Positions 16,189 to 24,306 of a DNA stretch of 64,000 bases are shown piece by piece. The notes under the pieces are model-generated. The model saw only the letters and a list, made by a program, of their open reading frames with translations. It had not been told where the DNA came from and did no database searches. Each line of letters starts with the position of its first letter. Within the stretch, counting starts at the first letter, position 1. This DNA is from Chthoniobacteraceae bacterium (GTDB lineage: Bacteria; Verrucomicrobiota; Verrucomicrobiia; Chthoniobacterales; Chthoniobacteraceae): assembly GCA_947471505.1 (NCBI GenBank), contig CANIWM010000020.1, positions 1 through 64,000 of the forward strand. Reading direction: 5' to 3'. Position numbers and translations under genes: made by a program.

Positions 16189-16689
16189 TTACTTCTTTTC
16201 CGCTTCGTCCTTCTCGTCGTCGGCTTTCACTTTGCCGCCTTCGGTGAATTTCACTTCGACCTTTTTGCCGTCGGTTTCGATCTCCGCCTCGTAGAGCGTG
16301 TGTCCGTCTTCTTTGATCTGGATGACTTCCGTGATCTTCCCGCCCTTCGCGTGCGCAGTCATTGCCGCACGCGCTTTCTCCGGCACCTCGGCGAGGGTGA
16401 TGACGATTTCCTCGCACTGGATTTTACCGTCTTCCGTCACCGCGACTTCGCGCTGTGCTTTGCCGGGGCCTGCGATGGCGGCTTCATAGACGGTGGTCTT
16501 GCCATGCTTTTCGAGCAGGATTTTCCCGACCTTTCCTTCGCCCGCATATTTCTGGATCGCGGCGAGTGCTGCGGCGGGGACTTTCGCTTTTGCGATTTCT
16601 TTCCCCTCCTCCTCCGCACGAGCGGGTGAAAAGGAAACAGCCAGCGCGATGAGCGCGGCGATGGTGGTTTTTATGATGATGTTCTTCAT
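16189..16689 (-). CDS. PepSY-like periplasmic protein under operator E
   Basis: This 166-residue protein has a signal peptide (residues 1-24, FSPARA-EE) and two PepSY-like halves: VPAAALAAIQKYAGEGKV with TTVYEAAI and EVAVTEDGKI, then VPEKARAAMTAHAKGGKI with TLYEAEI and VEVKFTEGGKV. A Lys/Glu tail closes it. It is closest in layout to the protein at 2527. The ATG at 16689 lies 59 bp from operator E; upstream parts of the open frame are not protein-like. First gene of a two-gene operon with an outer-membrane barrel. Confidence 0.75.
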   Translation of the reverse strand: MKNIIIKTTIAALIALAVSFSPARAEEEGKEIAKAKVPAAALAAIQKYAGEGKVGKILLEKHGKTTVYEAAIAGPGKAQREVAVTEDGKIQCEEIVITLAEVPEKARAAMTAHAKGGKITEVIQIKEDGHTLYEAEIETDGKKVEVKFTEGGKVKADDEKDEAEKK

Positions 16690-16748
16690 TGGTAGTTTTT
16701 GTTTTTTGTTGTGATGCGGACGTTGCCGCACCCGCAGCAAAGCACAGC

Positions 16749-16770
16749 GAACATGATGGGAAGATGAGGA
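16749..16770 (-). promoter_or_regulatory. tandem 11-bp operator E
   Basis: GAACATGATGG followed directly by GAAGATGAGGA (+ strand), period 11 bp, 59 bp upstream of the PepSY-like/outer-membrane-protein operon. Downstream on the coding strand GTGCTTTGCTGCG almost repeats the GTGCTTTCCTGCG found after operator A. Confidence 0.65.
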
Positions 16771-16825
16771 ACCGTGACACACCCGACGATGTGCGGCACG
16801 CGGCGCGGAAGCAGGCCGCGTAGAA

Positions 16826-16863
16826 AATAAAACGCCCTCCTCCGCTTGAGCGAAGGAGGGCGT
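16826..16863 (-). terminator. rho-independent terminator of the Gfo/Idh gene
   Basis: Arms ACGCCCTCCT (16832-16841) and AGGAGGGCGT (16854-16863) pair perfectly, with an inner CGCT/AGCG stem. On the minus strand GTTTTATTTTC follows. It lies 23 bp after the stop at 16887. Confidence 0.88.
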
Positions 16864-16886
16864 ATGAATTGTCTGCGCGGCCTGTT

Positions 16887-18245
16887 TTAGTAAGGCTTTG
16901 TCGTGCCGGGGATGGAGCGCGGATATATGCCGTCTGGGCCTGGTTTCACGGGCATATCGGCGTCCCATGCGAGCGTTGGCGGGAAGAGGCTCTTGCCTTC
17001 TTTGAGTGCCTTATCCATCGAGACTTCGACGCCTGTGTAGGTCGCCATACGTCCGAGGATGGAAGTCATGGAGCTCATCGCGCCGTATTCCAACTCGCTG
17101 TATTCCTTGTTGTTGCGGATGGCGTCGAAGAAGTCGTCGTGCTCTTGCTGATACGGGTCTTTGTCGCCCTCGTTCTTGTGCCGCCATGCTTCGCCTTCGG
17201 TGGGGCTGATGGTGTGGCGCGAGATGTCGGCCCTGCCTTTGGAGCCCTGTGCGTGCTCGGAGACACTGTTCCAGCAACCGACGATGTGGCGGCATTGGCT
17301 GAAGCAGCGCGAGCCGTCTTCGTATTCAAACTCGACGGCGTGATGGTCGAAAATCTCGCCGTAGTCCTGTCCTTTGCGCACTTCGCAGCCGCCCATGCCG
17401 TTTGCTTTGACGGGATACTTGAAGCCCTTGGCCCAGTTGATGACGTCGAGGTTGTGGATGTGCTGCTCGGTGATGTGGTCGCCGCAAATCCATGTGAAGT
17501 AGTACCAGTTGCGCATCTGGTATTCCATCTCGGTGAGCTTGCGTCCGGCTGCTTTTTCGAGGTCGGCCCGTTTTTTGAGCCAAGGTGTTGCGCCGTTCCA
17601 GTAGGCGCGCAGGGTGTGGATGTCGCCGATGGCTCCATCATGGAGGCGCTTCATCGTTTCGAGATAGCCTTTCTGGTGATGGCGCTGGAGGCCGACGCCG
17701 ATTTTGAGGCCCTTCTTTTTCGCCTCTGCCGCTGCGGCGAGGACGGTGCGGACGCCGGGAGCGTCGGTGGCGACGGGCTTTTCCGTGAAGATGTTTTTTC
17801 CCTGCTTTACGGCTTCTTCGATCTGCATCGGGCGGAAGCCGGGAGGCGTGGCGAGGATGACGACGTCGGCCAGCGCGATGGCTTTCTTATATGCGTCGAA
17901 ACCGATGAATTGGTTCTCCGGCTTCACGTCCACGCGCTCTTTGTGCTGGCTCTGGAGGTTGCTGAGCGAGCTTTTCAGGCGATCTTCAAAAACGTCCGCC
18001 ATGGCGATGAGTTTCACCGGTCCTTGGTTGAACGTGCTGAGCGCCTGACCTGCCGCGCCGGAGCCGCGTCCGCCACAGCCGATGAGGGCGATTTTGATCT
18101 CTTCGCTCGCGGCAGCGCCGTGGGCAAATTTCGATGGGTCGATAGCGGACGCGATTGCGGCGCCGCTGAGGAGTCCGCCCGTCCGGCGCAGGAAGCTGCG
18201 TCGGTCGAACTGGGCTGGAGTGATGATTCTGGATTCTTGATTCAT
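16887..18245 (-). CDS. Tat-exported Gfo/Idh/MocA family oxidoreductase
   Basis: This 452-residue protein has a twin-arginine leader (FDRRSFLRRTGGLLSGAAIASA, residues 14-35). An NAD(P)-binding Rossmann domain follows with IALIGCGGRGSGA, then the EKPVATD motif typical of the family near residue 140 and a C-terminal substrate domain with GDHITEQHIHNLDVINWA carrying the usual conserved His. Such exported enzymes are abundant in PVC bacteria and oxidise or rearrange sugars and inositols; the substrate here is unknown. It has its own terminator, and no sugar-catabolic neighbours are adjacent, so it appears to be a single-gene unit. Confidence 0.88.
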   Translation of the reverse strand: MNQESRIITPAQFDRRSFLRRTGGLLSGAAIASAIDPSKFAHGAAASEEIKIALIGCGGRGSGAAGQALSTFNQGPVKLIAMADVFEDRLKSSLSNLQSQHKERVDVKPENQFIGFDAYKKAIALADVVILATPPGFRPMQIEEAVKQGKNIFTEKPVATDAPGVRTVLAAAAEAKKKGLKIGVGLQRHHQKGYLETMKRLHDGAIGDIHTLRAYWNGATPWLKKRADLEKAAGRKLTEMEYQMRNWYYFTWICGDHITEQHIHNLDVINWAKGFKYPVKANGMGGCEVRKGQDYGEIFDHHAVEFEYEDGSRCFSQCRHIVGCWNSVSEHAQGSKGRADISRHTISPTEGEAWRHKNEGDKDPYQQEHDDFFDAIRNNKEYSELEYGAMSSMTSILGRMATYTGVEVSMDKALKEGKSLFPPTLAWDADMPVKPGPDGIYPRSIPGTTKPY

Positions 18246-18385
18246 TGGTTGTTTTTGGAGTTTGTGAAACGGTTGCCTGGCAGTGAGCCCGGTGCGCCGC
18301 GAGTGTTCTTCACCCGTAGCGGGTAGCGTTCTTTGGCGTGGTGTATGGGAAATGTCGAATGCCGAATGATGACGTTAATTTACGT

Positions 18386-18808
18386 CTACGTCGGGTCGTC
18401 GCCAAAGCGGTTCGGGCCTTCGGTGCCGCGCAGGCAACCAGGCTCTACGAATGCCCAGATGGCTCCGATGACAGGAATGAGACCGATGAGCATCCACCAC
18501 CCGCTTTTATCGCGGTCGTGCCAGCGCTTGATCCCGAGGGCGAAGCTTGCCCAGATGATGCCGATGTAGGCGACAACACCGATAATGCCTCCAAGTATGG
18601 AGACGGCACCGCTGTTGGACTCTCCAACGAGAAAAACGATAAAAACGATGGGGATTGCCGCCAAAATGAGGATCCCCGTCCCGCCCCAATACTGCCGACG
18701 CGGGATGCGTCCTTTGAACGAGAAGAGGATTTCTTTCCATGTCAGTGGGTTCTGTCCGCCGGATGGTGTGAGGATTTCGCCGCGTGGGGCTTGGTAGGGA
18801 TTGTCCAT
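18386..18808 (-). CDS. DUF805 membrane protein
   Basis: The protein has 140 residues. After a soluble N-terminal stretch ending in FKGRIPRRQYW, the hallmark of the DUF805 family, it has three to four membrane segments (IAAIPIVFIVFLVG-like, ILGGIIGVVAYIGIIWASFALG, GWWMLIGLIPVIGAIWAFV) with the conserved KRWHDRDKSGWW loop between them. The family is widespread and its role is not established. It lies between the Gfo/Idh gene and a repeat-rich intergenic region upstream of the divergent ribonuclease gene. Confidence 0.85.
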   Translation of the reverse strand: MDNPYQAPRGEILTPSGGQNPLTWKEILFSFKGRIPRRQYWGGTGILILAAIPIVFIVFLVGESNSGAVSILGGIIGVVAYIGIIWASFALGIKRWHDRDKSGWWMLIGLIPVIGAIWAFVEPGCLRGTEGPNRFGDDPT

Positions 18809-18878
18809 GTTGTTTTTTGTGTTGTAGCGCGTGTTTAAGAAACGGCTGGCTGGCTTGGCAAGCGGGAATTGGGGGAAA

Positions 18879-18965
18879 GTCAGGGAGTCACGGAGTGAGG
18901 GAGTCAGGGAGTTTGTGGCGAGCCGAGCAACTCCCTGACTCCCTGACTCCCTGACTCCCTGACTC
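18879..18965. repeat. inverted repeat built of CTCCCTGA octamers
   Basis: The left arm (18879-18913) has imperfect GGGAGTCA-type units; the right arm (18929-18965) has four head-to-tail CTCCCTGA units. The arms are complementary and enclose a 15-nt spacer, so the whole can fold into a hairpin with a stem of about 30 bp. It sits in the shared promoter region of DUF805 (minus) and ribonuclease R (plus). Confidence 0.75.
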
Positions 18966-19021
18966 GATAACTCCCCGACTTCGCCCTCGCCATCCTCGCC
19001 GCCGCCTGTTTTCCTCCCGCC

Positions 19022-21049
19022 ATGCCCGTGCCAAATAATTCAGCCCTCGTAGGAAAACTTCTCTTCAATATGCGTGGCGGCGGCGCGCGGTTGATTGGGG
19101 AAAAGGATGAAGTGCTCGCTTGGATCGCGGACGGCGATTCGGGCGTGGGGCTGCATGGCGATACGGTGGAGGCACGACCTACGCAGGGCGACCGAGGCCG
19201 CGTGACGAAGCTCATCTCGCGGGCAAAGGACACGTTTGTCGGCACTTTCCAAAAGGAAAAGGCGCAGGCGTTCCTCGCCCCGGATGAGCCCCGGATGCCC
19301 TTCAATATCGGCATCCGTCCCGGTGGGCCGGAGCTTTCCCGTCCGCCGCGTGTGGGGGACAAGGTCGTGGTGAAAATGGACGATTGGATTGACCCCGAGC
19401 AACCGCCGTGGGGGCAGATCGTGGAGCTTCTCGGCGCGGCGACGGATAAGGGCGTGGACATGGTTTCCATCATCCGCACGCACAACATCGCCACGGATTT
19501 CCCGGCGGCGTGTGAAAAGGAAGCTGCGACTTTTTCCGACACGATCTCTGCGGAGGAAATCGCCAAGCGCGAGGACTGTCGCGGGCAGATGGTGCTCACG
19601 ATTGACCCCGACGATGCGAAGGACCACGACGACGCGATCAGCGTGGAGAAGACGGCGAGCGGCTATCGCGTGGCCGTCCACATCGCAGACGTGGCGGCCT
19701 ACGTGCGCCCCGGCGGCGCGCTGGATGCGGAGGCGCGCAAGCGCGGCAATTCCACGTATCTCGCCGACCGCACAATCCCCATGCTGCCCTTCCGCCTGAG
19801 CGCCGACCTGTGCTCGCTCCGGGAGCGGGTGGACCGGCTGGCGCACTCGGTCTTTTTTGAATACACGGCGACGGGCATTTTGAAGAAGGTGCGCTTCGCG
19901 AGGACGGTGATTCGCGTCCACTCGAAGCTCTCTTACCGGCAGGCTTACGCGCTGCTCAAGGGTGAGACGGTGCCGGGCTTCGGCGCGGAAGTCGCGGAGG
20001 CGGTGAAGACTTCGTGGGAGCTGGCGGCGATGCTGCGCAAGGCGCGCTTTGCGGCGGGTTCGCTGGAGATGGATTTCCCGGAAGTGAAGGTCATTTTGGA
20101 CGAGCAGGGCCGGGCGGACCGCATCGAGCGCGTGGTGAACGACGAGTCGCATCAACTCATCGAAGAGTTCATGTTGGCCGCGAATGAAGCCGTGGCGCAC
20201 GAGATCAAAAATCGCACGCTCCCGTGCGTCTATCGCATCCACGAAACGCCCGAGTCCGAGCGGCTCAACGACTTCCGCCAATACGCCGCGACGCTGGGGA
20301 TGAAGGTGAGCGATTTGAAGCAGCGCAAGGAAGTCGTGCGGATGCTCAACGCCATCAAAGGCCGCCCCGATGAGCACCGCCTCAAGCTCGAGTTTCTCAA
20401 GAGCCTCAAGCGCGCCGCATACAGCGTGGACGCCCTCGGGCACTACGGCCTCGCGAAGGTGGACTACCTGCATTTCACCTCGCCCATCCGGCGCTATGCA
20501 GACCTCATCGCCCACCGCGTGCTAGGCCGCGAGAAGGTCGGCGGGCGTGCGGAACTGGAGGAAACCGCCAAGCACATCTCCGACACCGAGCGCACCTCCG
20601 CCGACGCTGAGCGCGACAGCCGGACGGTGAAAAAGATGGAGTTCTTCCAGCGCCAGCTCGACCGCCAGAAGCCGGAGGAATTCGAGGCATTCATCAGCGA
20701 TGTGAAGTCGCACGGCCTGCTCATCGAGCTGCCCACCGTGGACACCGTCGGCTTTATCCCCGCCGGGCTGCTGCCGGGCGGGCCGTATGACTTCGACAGC
20801 GCCCGCGTGCGCTTCGTGAACCGCCGCACCATGCGCGTCTTCAAGCTCGGCGACCGCTTCAACGTCATCGTGGTGAAAGTGGACGCCGAGCGGCGGACGA
20901 TGGACTTCACCGTGGCCGAGAAGCCGGGGCAAAAAACCGAGCGGCAGCCCGAGCGCCACGAGCGCCCGCAGCATCGCCCTCAGCCTTCCAAGGGGAAGCG
21001 CCCGCCCGAGCGAAAGCCCAAGCGCCCGCAGGGGAAAAAGCGGCGGTAG
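19022..21049 (+). CDS. rnr: ribonuclease R family 3'-5' exoribonuclease
   Basis: The enzyme has 675 residues and degrades structured RNA 3' to 5'. An OB/cold-shock-like N-terminal part (residues 1-130) precedes the RNB catalytic domain. That domain has the metal-binding Asp cluster DPDDAKDHDDA at residues 195-205, then VAVHIADVAAYV, NSTYLADRTIPMLP and the SPIRRYADLIAHR block. An S1-like domain follows (FEAFISDVKSHGLLIEL) and then a Lys/Pro/Arg tail. It is shorter than E. coli RNase R, mainly at the N-terminus. It is a monocistronic gene bounded by two intergenic inverted repeats. Confidence 0.92.
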   Translation: MPVPNNSALVGKLLFNMRGGGARLIGEKDEVLAWIADGDSGVGLHGDTVEARPTQGDRGRVTKLISRAKDTFVGTFQKEKAQAFLAPDEPRMPFNIGIRPGGPELSRPPRVGDKVVVKMDDWIDPEQPPWGQIVELLGAATDKGVDMVSIIRTHNIATDFPAACEKEAATFSDTISAEEIAKREDCRGQMVLTIDPDDAKDHDDAISVEKTASGYRVAVHIADVAAYVRPGGALDAEARKRGNSTYLADRTIPMLPFRLSADLCSLRERVDRLAHSVFFEYTATGILKKVRFARTVIRVHSKLSYRQAYALLKGETVPGFGAEVAEAVKTSWELAAMLRKARFAAGSLEMDFPEVKVILDEQGRADRIERVVNDESHQLIEEFMLAANEAVAHEIKNRTLPCVYRIHETPESERLNDFRQYAATLGMKVSDLKQRKEVVRMLNAIKGRPDEHRLKLEFLKSLKRAAYSVDALGHYGLAKVDYLHFTSPIRRYADLIAHRVLGREKVGGRAELEETAKHISDTERTSADAERDSRTVKKMEFFQRQLDRQKPEEFEAFISDVKSHGLLIELPTVDTVGFIPAGLLPGGPYDFDSARVRFVNRRTMRVFKLGDRFNVIVVKVDAERRTMDFTVAEKPGQKTERQPERHERPQHRPQPSKGKRPPERKPKRPQGKKRR

Positions 21050-21059
21050 TGCGGGGGGG

Positions 21060-21107
21060 GAATGACGAATGACGGGGGAGATGTCTCCAGCCCGTCATTC
21101 GTCATTC
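21060..21107. repeat. 17-bp inverted repeat containing GAATGAC heptamers
   Basis: GAATGACGAATGACGGG (21060-21076) and its exact complement (21091-21107) flank a 14-nt spacer. The repeat fills the gap between the convergent stops of ribonuclease R and the glycosyltransferase at 21111. No T-run follows on either side, so it is not a classical terminator. The heptamer is the one found in the leader of the response regulator. Confidence 0.8.
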
Positions 21108-21110
21108 GCG

Positions 21111-22121
21111 CTACAGCCCTTTATACAGGCTCTCATACCGCCGCCCGAGCGTGTCCCAGTGGTAAATCGCGCGGGTGTTTTCGGCGATGCTGGTGCGCTG
21201 AGATTCGGTGAGCGCGGGGTTCTTGAAAAAGCGCGCGAGCTGATGTTGCAGGCTGTCTGCGCGGGGCTCGGCGATGTAGCCGCTCGGTGCTGTGAGCGAG
21301 CCCCACGGCGTGCCGGTGGTGGTGAGCACGGGCGTGCCGACTTGCAGCGATTCGAGGACGACGAGGCCGAAGTTCTCCGAATGCGTGGGCAGGCAAAAGA
21401 GGTCGGCCCCTTGGAAAAAGCGGAAGCGCTCATCGCCCCACACCGGCCCGAGCCAGTCAATGCGCGGCAGCGACATCGCGTGGCGCTCGGCGAGCCGACG
21501 GCACTGCTGGGCAAAGGCGGGCTGCTCCTCCGGGCCGACGATGACGAGGCGGGTGTTCGGCTTCTGCTCCGTCGCGGCGAGGGCGGTGAGGAGTAAATCG
21601 AGCCCCTTCTTTTCGTGGATGCGCGAGAGGTAGAGCAGCACCGTCTCATTCTCGCGCCAGCCGAGCGCAGCACGAGCGGCGGTGTAGTCGGGCCGCGCGT
21701 CGCTCGTGAGCCCGAGCGGGATGCTCTCGATGCGCGTCGCGGGCAGAAGCTCACGCAGCCGCGCCCCCTCCGGCTCGGCAGTGGCTAAAATGCACGCTGC
21801 CCGCGCCAGCCAGCGTTTTTCGATGAGGTGGAAGTAAGGCAGTTTCTTCCACCGTTTGTGGTGCAGCGCCCACGGCTCCAGCATCCCGTGCGGCGAGACA
21901 ATGACCGGGACGCTCGCCTTCCCCGCACGCGCCGCCAGCGCCGGATATCCGCGCTGCCACAGCCCGTGAAAATGCACGACATTCGGCGGCTCGCGGTAAT
22001 CCGTAGGATTGACGAGCACCGTGTGCCCGAGCGCCCGCAGCGCCGCCTCCATACTGCGGATCGCGGCATCGAGGCCCCCGAGCTTTTGCGCGGGCGGTGG
22101 TTCGTGGAAATGAATGTTCAC
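21111..22121 (-). CDS. glycosyltransferase family 4-like
   Basis: This 336-residue protein has a GT-B fold. Landmarks are VVHFHGLWQRGYPAL in the N-terminal domain, SPHGMLEPWAL, the nucleotide-sugar binding region LLYLSRIHEKKGLDLLL, and LFCLPTHSENFGLVVLESLQVGTPVLTT with the E-(7)-E type motif. These are typical of retaining GT4 enzymes that transfer sugars from NDP donors to polysaccharide precursors at the cytoplasmic membrane. It is the last of five genes joined by ATGA overlaps. The donor and acceptor are unknown. Confidence 0.85.
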   Translation of the reverse strand: MNIHFHEPPPAQKLGGLDAAIRSMEAALRALGHTVLVNPTDYREPPNVVHFHGLWQRGYPALAARAGKASVPVIVSPHGMLEPWALHHKRWKKLPYFHLIEKRWLARAACILATAEPEGARLRELLPATRIESIPLGLTSDARPDYTAARAALGWRENETVLLYLSRIHEKKGLDLLLTALAATEQKPNTRLVIVGPEEQPAFAQQCRRLAERHAMSLPRIDWLGPVWGDERFRFFQGADLFCLPTHSENFGLVVLESLQVGTPVLTTTGTPWGSLTAPSGYIAEPRADSLQHQLARFFKNPALTESQRTSIAENTRAIYHWDTLGRRYESLYKGL

Positions 22122-23251
22122 TTCACCAAGTATAGCGCCTCGTAGTCGCGTGCCATCCGTGCAAAGCTAAATTTTTCTTCGGCGAGGGCGCGGGTGTTGT
22201 GGGCGAGCTTGGCGAGGTGGGCGGGGCTTTGGAGGGGTTCGCGCCATGCGCCGTCGTCGGAGAGCGCGACTGAGACTTCGGGGGTTAGGAAGGGGAGTTC
22301 GGCGAGGAGGTTTTGGGTGATGAGGATGGGGAGGCCGGCGGAGAGGGCCTCCAATAGGGCGAAGGAGAGTCCTTCAAATTCGGCGGTGTGCATGAAGGCG
22401 TCGGCGGCGAGGAGGTAGCGGGGGACGTTGTTGGTCCAGGCGACGCGGTGGACGGGGAGGTGGCGCTCCTTCGCGGTGCGGTCGAAGTCGGGGGCGAGTT
22501 CTCCGTCGCCGACCCAGACGAAGCGTGTGCTGGGGAGTTGGCGGTGCATTTTATCTACCCAGTCGAGCCAGAGGAGCGGGCGCTTTTGGGGGACGATGCG
22601 GCCTACGGCGAGGATGATGTTTTGGTCGGCGGGGATGTTGAGTTCGGCGTGAACTTCGGCGCGGGAGGTGGCGCGCTGGGTGAGGTCGAGGAGGGGGACG
22701 CCGTTGACGACGGTGTGGATGCGGGGGCCGGGGCCGACGAAGTGGCGGAGTTCGCGTTCGCGCTGGTCGAGCGTGGGGATGAGGATGCCGGGGAACTTTT
22801 TGAGGAAGCGGCGCGCGGCCCAGTCGCGGGCGGGGGCGTATTTGGCGCGGAGGTATTTTGCGTCCTGCGTGATGTGGATGGTGGCGAGGCTGTGGATGCC
22901 GGTGAGGCGGGCGGCTTCGAGGAGGTCGAGGCAGTCTTCGAGGTTCTGCTTGTTGAGGTGGATGACGTCGGGTTTTAGCTGGCACCATTGTTGGGCGATG
23001 CGCTTGGCGATGCTGCCGCCGAGGAGGTGGTTGAGGGAGCGGAAGCGGTAGTCGTAGGTGTTCGTGTAGGGCTCGCGGATGACTGGGCCGATGGGGGCGA
23101 AGAGGGCGGCGAGTTCGTCCATGCGCTCGTGGGTGGACATCCAGAGGGTGACTTCGTGGCCGCGCTCGCGGAGGGCTTGGCCGAGGTAGAGCTGGTAAAG
23201 CTCGCCGCCGCCACGGGAGCCGGAACTGCTGGAGACGAGGAGTGTTTTCAT
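22118..23251 (-). CDS. glycosyltransferase family 4-like
   Basis: The 377-residue GT-B protein starts at 23251, four bases inside the previous stop (ATGA). The N-terminal domain begins LLVSSSSGSRGGGELYQLYLGQ, a common start of GT4 proteins. The C-terminal domain has ILAVGRIVPQKRPLLWLDWV and ADAFMHTAEFEGLSFALLEALSAGLPILIT. The open frame runs far upstream of 23251, but that part is Arg/Pro-rich shadow of the preceding gene. It acts in the same polysaccharide pathway as its neighbours; specificity unknown. Confidence 0.85.
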   Translation of the reverse strand: MKTLLVSSSSGSRGGGELYQLYLGQALRERGHEVTLWMSTHERMDELAALFAPIGPVIREPYTNTYDYRFRSLNHLLGGSIAKRIAQQWCQLKPDVIHLNKQNLEDCLDLLEAARLTGIHSLATIHITQDAKYLRAKYAPARDWAARRFLKKFPGILIPTLDQRERELRHFVGPGPRIHTVVNGVPLLDLTQRATSRAEVHAELNIPADQNIILAVGRIVPQKRPLLWLDWVDKMHRQLPSTRFVWVGDGELAPDFDRTAKERHLPVHRVAWTNNVPRYLLAADAFMHTAEFEGLSFALLEALSAGLPILITQNLLAELPFLTPEVSVALSDDGAWREPLQSPAHLAKLAHNTRALAEEKFSFARMARDYEALYLVK

Positions 23252-24306
23252 GCGGTGATTGTTCGTAGTGCGGTGAGCCAACGCTGTGCGCCGGAGGTGG
23301 GGGTCCAGTCTGCGGCGCGGGCGCGGGAGGCTGCGCCTTGGCGGGCGGCGAGTGTGTGGTCTTGGGTGAAGTGGCGCATTTTTTCGGCTAGGGATGCGGT
23401 GTCTCCGGCGCGGAAGATGGCTCCGTTTTCGCCGTCGCGGACGAGGTCGTGGCCTGCGCCGACTTGGTCGCTGCAAATGATGGGGAGGCCGGCGCCGAGG
23501 GCTTGGTTGACGACAACGCCCCATCCGTCGTAGCGGCTGGGGAGGACGAAGACGTCGGCTTGGGCGAAGTATTGGGGGAGGGCGTCGGGGGTTTGGAAGC
23601 CGGCGTAGTGGACGCGGGCGCGGACGCTTTCCGGCAGGGCGGCGAGGAGCGCGGGTAGCTCGGCTTCGCGGCCTACGAGGAGGAGGCGGGCGCTGTCTGG
23701 GAGCTGTGCGAATGCGGCGAGGAGGAGGTCGAGGCCTTTGCGGGCGATCATTTGTCCGCAGAAGAAGAAGGTGACGGTGCCGGGCTGGCGGGCGGGGCGC
23801 TGGGCGTCGAGAAAGGGCTGGAGGTCGCAGTGATACGGGATGTTGAAAACGGGGACGCGGGGGAAGCGTGCGCGGTAGTCGCGCTCGGCCCAGGAGCCGA
23901 TGGCGGCGATGCCGCTGGCGCGGTGGAGGGGGGCGGTGAGGAGGTCTTGTTTGCGGCTGCGGGGGCCGAGTTTTTCGCCGAAGAACATCCACTTTTTGCG
24001 GCGCAGCCGGGCGCGCATGAGCCACTGGCCGGTGAGGGAGACGGTGAGGGTGTTGATGATGGTGATGTCGTAGTCGGCGGGCGAGGGGAGCTGCCAATTC
24101 CAATGGATGCGTGCTTTTCCGAGGCCGAACCAGAAGCCGGGGAGGTAACGCTCGTAGCTGGCGAGGGGTTTTTGCGGCCAGGGCGAATCGGGGGCGGCTT
24201 GCTCCATATAGAAGACGCTCAATTGAACCTCGGGAAGCGCGGCGATGGCGGCGAAGAGGTCGCGCTGGTAGGGGGAGGGTAGGACGGAGACGAGGGCGAC
24301 TTTCAT
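23248..24306 (-). CDS. glycosyltransferase family 4-like
   Basis: The 352-residue GT-B protein starts MKVALVSVLPSPYQRDLF, fixed by the ATGA overlap with the upstream gene. A membrane-proximal region (WMFFGEKLGPRS) precedes the donor-binding domain with TFFFCGQMIARKGLDLLL and ADVFVLPSRYDGWGVVVNQALGAGLPIICS, the family E-x7-E region being modified to D/N-Q here. It may use a different donor from its two neighbours. Part of the five-gene exopolysaccharide operon. Confidence 0.84.
   Translation of the reverse strand: MKVALVSVLPSPYQRDLFAAIAALPEVQLSVFYMEQAAPDSPWPQKPLASYERYLPGFWFGLGKARIHWNWQLPSPADYDITIINTLTVSLTGQWLMRARLRRKKWMFFGEKLGPRSRKQDLLTAPLHRASGIAAIGSWAERDYRARFPRVPVFNIPYHCDLQPFLDAQRPARQPGTVTFFFCGQMIARKGLDLLLAAFAQLPDSARLLLVGREAELPALLAALPESVRARVHYAGFQTPDALPQYFAQADVFVLPSRYDGWGVVVNQALGAGLPIICSDQVGAGHDLVRDGENGAIFRAGDTASLAEKMRHFTQDHTLAARQGAASRARAADWTPTSGAQRWLTALRTITA

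Noticed and set aside
16869-18326. 485-residue + strand frame over the Gfo/Idh gene
   Set aside because: It is antisense to a gene with Tat leader, Rossmann and EKP motifs and its own terminator.
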